A stretch of 64,000 nt of DNA. Source: Pseudomonadota bacterium. GTDB lineage: Bacteria > Pseudomonadota > Alphaproteobacteria > Acetobacterales > Acetobacteraceae. The translations under genes were made by a program, and so were the position numbers. Numbering within the stretch: the stretch's first letter is position 1; each line of letters opens with the position of its first letter. Where the stretch lies: positions 1-64,000 of the forward strand of contig JAJXXT010000024.1 of the NCBI GenBank assembly GCA_021780935.1, given 5' to 3'. Below, piece by piece: positions 59,269-64,000 of this stretch. The notes beneath the pieces were generated by a model, which made no database searches, had not been told where the DNA came from, and saw nothing but the letters and a program-made list of their open reading frames with translations.

Positions 59269-59398
59269 GCCCGACTCCCCCGGCGGCCGCGCGGCGCCGA
59301 TCGCCGCGTGCGGGGACGACGATGGCAAACCCCTCGCGCCGGGTCCAGCCGGCGCACCTGGGCGTGGCGCATGGGCGCCGCGTATGGGCGCCGGCCGT

Positions 59399-60091
59399 TC
59401 AGCGCCTGTCGGCCTGCCGTATCGCCGCTGGGGGGTGTTGCAGAAGCCGCGTATAGCCGTTGAGTACGTGCTGGCGCATCGCCGCCGCGGCTGCTGCCGG
59501 GTCGCGCGTCGTCAGCGCCGCGACGATGGCCCGATGCTCGGTCTGGGAGGCGGCGCTGCCCAGCCCCTCGTTGAAATTACGCCGCCGCAACAGGTGCATG
59601 CGGTCCATCGCCTGTCGGTAGAAGTCGGTCAGCGTCGCGTTGCCCGCCAGCACCACCAGCCGATCGTGGAAGGCGATGTTGAGCGGAAAATACCGCGCCA
59701 TGTCCCCGGTCGCCGCCACCGCCGCCAGCCGCTCCAGCCAATCGCGCAGCTCCTTCGCGATCGCCGGCGTGACGCGTGGCGCCAGCAGCTTCCCGGCCAT
59801 CTCGTCCAATGTCGCGCGCAGGTCGTAAAGCTCGCGTGCCTCGGGCTCGGCGATCTCGCGCACGAACACGCCGCGATTCTTCTCCAGCCGCACCAGGCCC
59901 GCCGCCTCCAGCGCCCGCAGCGCCTCGCGCACCGGCGCCCGGCTCACGCCGAAGCGCTGCGCGTAGTCCACCTCGTTGAGCTTGTCCCCAGCGGTCAGCG
60001 CGCCCTGCTTCATCAGTCCGATAATCTCCTCGCGCACCAGATCGGCGACGGAGCGGGTTTGCAGGATCTGCAGTTGCGTCAGCTGTTCCAT
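59399..60091 (-). CDS. GntR/FCD-family transcriptional regulator
   Basis: A 230-aa FadR-type regulator. Winged HTH: VADLVREEIIGLMKQGALTAGDKLNEVDYAQRFGVSRAPVREALRALEAAGLVRLEKNRGVFVREI. FCD effector domain: RATLDEMAGKLLAPRV..IAFHDRLVVLAGN..SQTEHRAIVAALTTRDPAAAAAAMRQHVLNGYTRLL, with the metal-binding Asp and His residues intact. It is divergent from the MmgE/PrpD gene, 81 bp apart, and likely controls that cluster with an organic-acid ligand. Start at ATG 60091; the open frame extends further but is not homologous. Confidence 0.92.
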   Translation of the reverse strand: MEQLTQLQILQTRSVADLVREEIIGLMKQGALTAGDKLNEVDYAQRFGVSRAPVREALRALEAAGLVRLEKNRGVFVREIAEPEARELYDLRATLDEMAGKLLAPRVTPAIAKELRDWLERLAAVAATGDMARYFPLNIAFHDRLVVLAGNATLTDFYRQAMDRMHLLRRRNFNEGLGSAASQTEHRAIVAALTTRDPAAAAAAMRQHVLNGYTRLLQHPPAAIRQADRR

Positions 60092-60172
60092 ACGGCGGCG
60101 TATGCCAGGGCTTGCATTGCCGTGCCAGATTTGCCTGAATGTCGACAATATACAACCATGGGGAGGGGACGC
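60092..60172. promoter_or_regulatory. Divergent promoter with GntR operator candidate
   Basis: The spacer between the regulator and the MmgE/PrpD gene contains the 8-bp palindrome TGTCGACA (60140-60147), followed by an AT-rich AATATACAA stretch. Candidate operator and promoter for both directions. Confidence 0.5.
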
Positions 60173-61543
60173 GTGCCCGACCACGGCTCTGCCGCCAGCA
60201 CCACCGCACCGCCGCCGGCAACGCTGATCCTCGCGCGTCATCTCGCCGCGGCGGGACCCGAGGCCCTTCCGCCCGCGGTCCGTCACGAGGCGGCACGCAC
60301 CTTCGTCAACTGGCTCGGCTGTGCCGTCGGTGGCTGCCGGCACCCGGCGGTCGAGATCGCGCTTGCCGCCCTCGCGCCGTTTTCCGGCCCACCATCCGCC
60401 GGCGTGCTCGGCCGCCGCGACCGGCTCGACCCGTTGCACGCAAGCCTGGTCAACGGCATCGCCTCGCACGTGTTCGACTTCGACGACACGCATCTGCGCA
60501 CCGTCATCCACCCCGCAGGCCCGGTCGCCAGCGCCCTGCTCGCGCTGGCCCAGCATCGGCCGATCTCGGGGCCTGAGTTCGTCAACGCCCTGGTGCTCGG
60601 CATCGACGTGGAATGCCGCATCGGCAACGCTGTCTTTCCGGAACATTACGATGTCGGCTGGCACATCACGGGCAGCGCCGGCGTCTTCGGAGCCGCGGCC
60701 GCCGTGGGTAAGGCGCTGGGGCTGGACGCGGAGCGCATGGCCTGGGCGCTCGGGCTCGCCGCCAGCCAGCCCGTGGGGCTGCGCGAGATGTTCGGCAGTA
60801 TGACCAAGAGCTTCCATCCCGGCCGCGCCGCACAGAACGGCATGACGGCCGCCCTGCTCGCGGCGAGCGGCTATACCAGCTCCGCCGCGGCGCTGGAGGC
60901 GCGGCGCGGCTGGCTCAACGTCCTTAGCACCCGCCACGATACCCGGCAGATCACCGACGAACTCGGCGAGCGCTACGAGATTCTCGGCAATACCTATAAG
61001 CCCTTCGCTTGCGGCATCGTCATCCACCCAAGTATCGATGGCAGCCTGCAACTGCGCGCCAGGGGCGTTGATGTCGCCGCCATCCGCGAGGTCGCGCTCG
61101 GCGTCCACCCGCTGGTCCTCGAACTCACCGGAAAGCAGGAGCCACGCACCGGCCTGGAGGGCAAGTTCAGCGTCTACCACGCTGTCGCGGCAGCCCTCAT
61201 CGAGGGTAACGGTGGCGAGGAGCAATTCTCCGATCGCGCGGTGGGCGACCCCGCGATCATTGCCCTGCGCCGGCGCGTGACCGCCAGGATCGACCCCTCG
61301 CTGGCGCCCGACGCGGCCCGTGTCGGCATCATTTTCGCCGATGGCACAAGCACGGAGCAGCATGTGGCGCACGCTATCGGCAGCATCGCGCGCCCGATGA
61401 CCGATGCCGATCTGGAACGGAAATTCATCGGCTTTGCGAGCCCGCATCTGGGCGAGGCGAAGGCACGGCATCTGCTGCACCTCGCCTGGCGGATCGAGGC
61501 GTTGGACTCAGCCGCCGCCGTCGCCGAGGCGGCAACGCCCTAG
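60173..61543 (+). CDS. MmgE/PrpD family protein (456 aa)
   Basis: A 2-methylcitrate dehydratase / cis-aconitate decarboxylase-type protein. Family features: TFVNWLGCAVGGCRHPAVEIALAAL, SLVNGIASHVFDFDDTH (the DFDD motif), HPAGPVASALLALAQ, DVGWHITGSAGVFGAAAAVGKALGL and FGSMTKSFHPGRAAQNGMTAALLA. Length equals the family norm. GTG 60173 is preferred: GGAGGGGA lies about 5 nt upstream; an in-frame ATG at 60158 is an alternative. First gene of a likely operon with the MFS transporter (49-bp gap) and the dehydrogenase. Confidence 0.9.
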   Translation: MPDHGSAASTTAPPPATLILARHLAAAGPEALPPAVRHEAARTFVNWLGCAVGGCRHPAVEIALAALAPFSGPPSAGVLGRRDRLDPLHASLVNGIASHVFDFDDTHLRTVIHPAGPVASALLALAQHRPISGPEFVNALVLGIDVECRIGNAVFPEHYDVGWHITGSAGVFGAAAAVGKALGLDAERMAWALGLAASQPVGLREMFGSMTKSFHPGRAAQNGMTAALLAASGYTSSAAALEARRGWLNVLSTRHDTRQITDELGERYEILGNTYKPFACGIVIHPSIDGSLQLRARGVDVAAIREVALGVHPLVLELTGKQEPRTGLEGKFSVYHAVAAALIEGNGGEEQFSDRAVGDPAIIALRRRVTARIDPSLAPDAARVGIIFADGTSTEQHVAHAIGSIARPMTDADLERKFIGFASPHLGEAKARHLLHLAWRIEALDSAAAVAEAATP

Positions 61544-61592
61544 CGGTCCCGCCCTTCCGACGCCATTGCAAAACAAAAACAGGAGAACGTCC

Positions 61593-62990
61593 ATGAACCA
61601 GACAACCACGGCCGGGCCGCCCTATTCGATCCTGGCGCGCATCGACCGCCTGCCGCCCTCCCGCCATATGCTCGGCCTCGTCGCGCGCATCGCGTCAGGC
61701 GGCTGGTTCGAGTTCTACGAGCTGTTCATGCCGGGCTTCATCTCGCTCGGTCTGGTGAAGGCCGGCATCTTCGTCGCCAAACCCGGCAGCCTGTTCGACA
61801 CGCATCTCTTCGCGAGTTTCCTCGCGAGCTTCTTCCTCGGCATGTTCATCAGCACCATCGCCTTCAGCTTCGTCTCAGACCTGCTGGGGCGGCGTGTCAT
61901 CTTCGTCTACTCCATGCTGGTCTACTCCGTGGCCCAGCTCTCGATCGCCTTCCTCTCCGACCCCACGCTCATCGACCTGGCGCGCTTCATCGCCGGGCTC
62001 GCGGTCGGCATGCAGCTCATCAACAACGACAGCTACATCACCGAGCTCACCCCGCGCGCCACCCGCGGCCGCTACATGACGGCAGCCTACATCTTCATCC
62101 TTTCGGCCATTCCCGTTGCCGCCTTCCTTGCCGCCGCGCTGGTGCCGAATGCGCCGCTCGGCATCGCCGGCTGGCGCTGGGTCGTGGCCATCGGTTCGGT
62201 CGGCGGCATCCTGGTGCTGTTCGCGCAGAAGGGCCTGCCGGAATCCCCGCGCTGGCTCGAGGTCCACGGCCGCGACGAGGAAGCGGACCACGTGGTCAGC
62301 GCGCTCGAGGCCCGCGTGCGCGCCGAACTCGGCCGCGACCTGCCGGAGCCCAGTGCCGATACGCCCGACGCGGAGGTGGCGCAGGGGCATTGGACGGAGA
62401 TGTTCTCTGCCTTCTACCTGCCGCGCACCGTCATCATCTCGATCTTCCAGTTCGCTCAGACCATCGCCGTGTTCGGCTTCACGGCCTTCGCGCCGATGCT
62501 GCTGGTCAAGCAGGGCTTCACCGTCGTGCAATCGCTCGACTACACCGCGATGATCGTGCTCATCGCTCCTGTCGCCGCCGCCGGCGCCAGCTACTTCTCC
62601 GAGCGGATCGAGCGCAAATACCAGCTCGTCGGCAGCGCGCTGCTGATCGGCCTCGCCGGAGCGGTGTTCGCCAACGCCCACAGCGCCGTCATCGCGATCG
62701 TCAGCGGCGGCCTGATCGCGCTCGGCAACAACTGGCTGATCGCCATCTTCCACCCCTACGCGGCGGAGCTCTTCCCCACCCGCATCCGTGCCCGCGCCGT
62801 CGGCTTCACCTTCTCGTGGAGCCGCATCAGCTCGATCTTCATCGGCTATTGGGTGGCGGACCTGCTGGCCGGCTTCGGGGCGCCCGGCGTTTTCATCATG
62901 AGCGGCACGGCGATGGCCGTGATCATCATTGCCGTCGGCATCTTTGGCCCGCGCACCAACGGGCGCAGCCTCGAAACCCTCTCTCCCTGA
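61593..62990 (+). CDS. MFS transporter (465 aa)
   Basis: A 12-helix major-facilitator permease. Twelve hydrophobic segments can be traced, with the loop 2-3 motif SDLLGRRVIFVY (MFS signature DxxGRR), GLAVGMQLINNDSYITELTPRATRGRY (sugar/aromatic-acid transporter type) and the C-terminal YAAELFPTRIRARAVGFTFSWSRIS. Acid:proton symporter or sugar-porter subfamily is likely. AGGAG lies 8 nt upstream of ATG 61593. Probably imports the substrate degraded by the neighbouring enzymes. Confidence 0.92.
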   Translation: MNQTTTAGPPYSILARIDRLPPSRHMLGLVARIASGGWFEFYELFMPGFISLGLVKAGIFVAKPGSLFDTHLFASFLASFFLGMFISTIAFSFVSDLLGRRVIFVYSMLVYSVAQLSIAFLSDPTLIDLARFIAGLAVGMQLINNDSYITELTPRATRGRYMTAAYIFILSAIPVAAFLAAALVPNAPLGIAGWRWVVAIGSVGGILVLFAQKGLPESPRWLEVHGRDEEADHVVSALEARVRAELGRDLPEPSADTPDAEVAQGHWTEMFSAFYLPRTVIISIFQFAQTIAVFGFTAFAPMLLVKQGFTVVQSLDYTAMIVLIAPVAAAGASYFSERIERKYQLVGSALLIGLAGAVFANAHSAVIAIVSGGLIALGNNWLIAIFHPYAAELFPTRIRARAVGFTFSWSRISSIFIGYWVADLLAGFGAPGVFIMSGTAMAVIIIAVGIFGPRTNGRSLETLSP

Positions 62991-63011
62991 CATACGAAGG
63001 AGCTTTGGCAC

Positions 63012-64000
63012 GTGAAGATCGGCATTCTGAATGGGGACGATATCGGCCATGAGATCGTCCCCGCCGCGGTCGAGGTGATGCGGGCTGCCGCGGCCAGGAC
63101 CGGGCTCGCCATCGAGTGGGAAAACCTGCCCATCGGCCGGCTCGCGTTCGACACGCTGGGCACCACGATGCCGGACGACACGCTGCCGCGGCTCGAGGCG
63201 ATGGATGGCTGGGTCCTGGGCCCGATCGGCCACATGGCGTACCCAAAGGTGGCGGAGGCGATCAATCCGCACCCGATCCTGCGCAAACATTTCGATCTGT
63301 TTGCGAATATCCGACCCGCGAAATCCTACGCGGCACTACCCTGCCTGCATCAGGGCGTCGACCTCGTGATCGTTCGGGAAAACAACGAGGGCTTCCAGCC
63401 GGACCGCAACGTCGTCGCCGGCTGCGGTGAGTTTCGGCCGACGCACGACGTCACCATCTCCGTGCGCGTCATCACCCGTGTGGGATCGTCCAAGGTGGCG
63501 CGTGCCGCCTTCGAGCTCGCCCGCACCCGGCGCAAACACCTAACCGCCGTACACAAGGACACGGTCTTCAAGCTCGGCTGCGGCATGTTCGCCGAGGAAT
63601 GCCGCAGGCTCGCCCATGAATACCCGGACGTGACCTACGACGAAGCCATCGTCGATACGTTCGCGATGCGCCTGGTGATGACGCCGCAGCGCTACGACGT
63701 GGTGGTCACCACCAACATGTTCGGCGATATTCTCACCGACGAGGCGGCGGGCCTGGTCGGCGGGCTCGGCATGGCCGCCGGGCTCTCCGCCGGGCCGCGT
63801 CACGCCATGGCGCAGGCCACGCACGGCTCGGCGCCGGACATTGCCGGGCGCAACATCGCCAACCCCTACGCCATGATCATGTCGGGCAAAATGCTGTTCG
63901 ACTGGCTCGGCCGCCACCACGATTCAGGGCCGGCACGCGAGGCCGGAGCCATGATCGCTCGCGCCGTCGAGCATGTCATCGAGCATCGCCTGTCGCTCAC
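63012..64000 (+). CDS. Isopropylmalate/tartrate dehydrogenase-like protein (5' part; 3' end outside window)
   Basis: Starts VKIGILNGDDIGHEIVPAAVEVMRAAA (Gly-Asp-Asp-Ile-Gly start of the IDH/IMDH family), then VLGPIGHMAYP, NIRPAKSYA, DLVIVRENNEGFQ, AVHKDTVFKLGCGMFAEEC and DTFAMRLVMTPQRYDVVVTTNMFGDILTDEAAGLVGGLGMAAG (Mg-binding Asp residues), and HGSAPDIAGRNIANPYAMIMSG. It decarboxylates a beta-hydroxy acid with NAD. The GTG start follows AAGGAG. It lies 21 nt after the MFS gene. The stop is beyond 64000. Confidence 0.9.
   Translation, partial: MKIGILNGDDIGHEIVPAAVEVMRAAAARTGLAIEWENLPIGRLAFDTLGTTMPDDTLPRLEAMDGWVLGPIGHMAYPKVAEAINPHPILRKHFDLFANIRPAKSYAALPCLHQGVDLVIVRENNEGFQPDRNVVAGCGEFRPTHDVTISVRVITRVGSSKVARAAFELARTRRKHLTAVHKDTVFKLGCGMFAEECRRLAHEYPDVTYDEAIVDTFAMRLVMTPQRYDVVVTTNMFGDILTDEAAGLVGGLGMAAGLSAGPRHAMAQATHGSAPDIAGRNIANPYAMIMSGKMLFDWLGRHHDSGPAREAGAMIARAVEHVIEHRLSL

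Noticed and set aside
59268..60172. Long plus-strand ORF running through the amidohydrolase and GntR genes
   Set aside because: It is antisense to two clear genes; only the part from 60173 (MmgE/PrpD) is real.

Overview
The window looks like an alphaproteobacterial chromosome. It opens with the 3' end of a 23S rRNA gene, then a 5S rRNA and an initiator tRNA, the usual order in that class. The DNA is GC-rich throughout, and the backbone genes (Ti-type TraA relaxase, VirD4-like coupling proteins, ParB, ArdC, DUF736 and DUF2958 proteins) are typical of alphaproteobacterial conjugative elements. The family is uncertain; Rhodospirillales/Acetobacteraceae is a guess from the rRNA sequence.

Layout. 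Positions 1-452 are the end of the rRNA operon, up to a tRNA-fMet. A second full-length tRNA-fMet sits at 57751-57827 and is followed by what looks like the original operon terminator. The roughly 57.4 kb between them is an integrated mobile element inserted at tRNA-fMet. It starts with a tyrosine integrase (682-2022). 2.2-9.3 kb is accessory: a DUF2958 protein, a HipBA toxin-antitoxin pair with a four-operator array, an XRE/ImmA pair divergent from a small HNH nuclease, and hypotheticals. 9.5-26.3 kb holds plasmid-like backbone genes: ParB, a giant methylase/strawberry-notch helicase, a Toprim protein, a DUF2493 protein, a pRiA4b ORF-3 protein and two DUF736 proteins. Several of these have long structured leaders. 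An AT-rich cargo pair (ankyrin protein plus unknown) interrupts it at 13-14.2 kb. 26.5-38.4 kb is the transfer region: TraD, a candidate oriT, TraA, two VirD4/TraG-like ATPases and ArdC. No mating-pair (trb/virB) genes are present, so the element appears mobilisable rather than self-transmissible.

38.4-57.6 kb is a defence-like island. A reverse transcriptase (39075-40379) is preceded by a 133-bp structured direct repeat. Converging on it is a seven-gene minus-strand cluster: XRE regulator, unknown 524-aa protein, phospholipase-D-fold protein, 1725-aa helicase with DUF1998-type zinc motif, SNF2 helicase, Eco57I-like adenine methylase and HNH endonuclease. Most junctions overlap by 4 bp or abut. 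It resembles class 1 DISARM (and the methylase/helicase pair of type 3 BREX), but the architecture differs: a single long helicase/DUF1998 polypeptide, a large PLD protein, an extra unknown protein and a terminal HNH nuclease. This locus and the RT locus are the best candidates for undescribed biology here.

From 58 kb on is host chromosome: an amidohydrolase, a GntR/FCD regulator divergent from a MmgE/PrpD-family gene, an MFS transporter and a 3-isopropylmalate/tartrate dehydrogenase-like gene that runs off the end. Together they look like a regulated organic-acid catabolic cluster.
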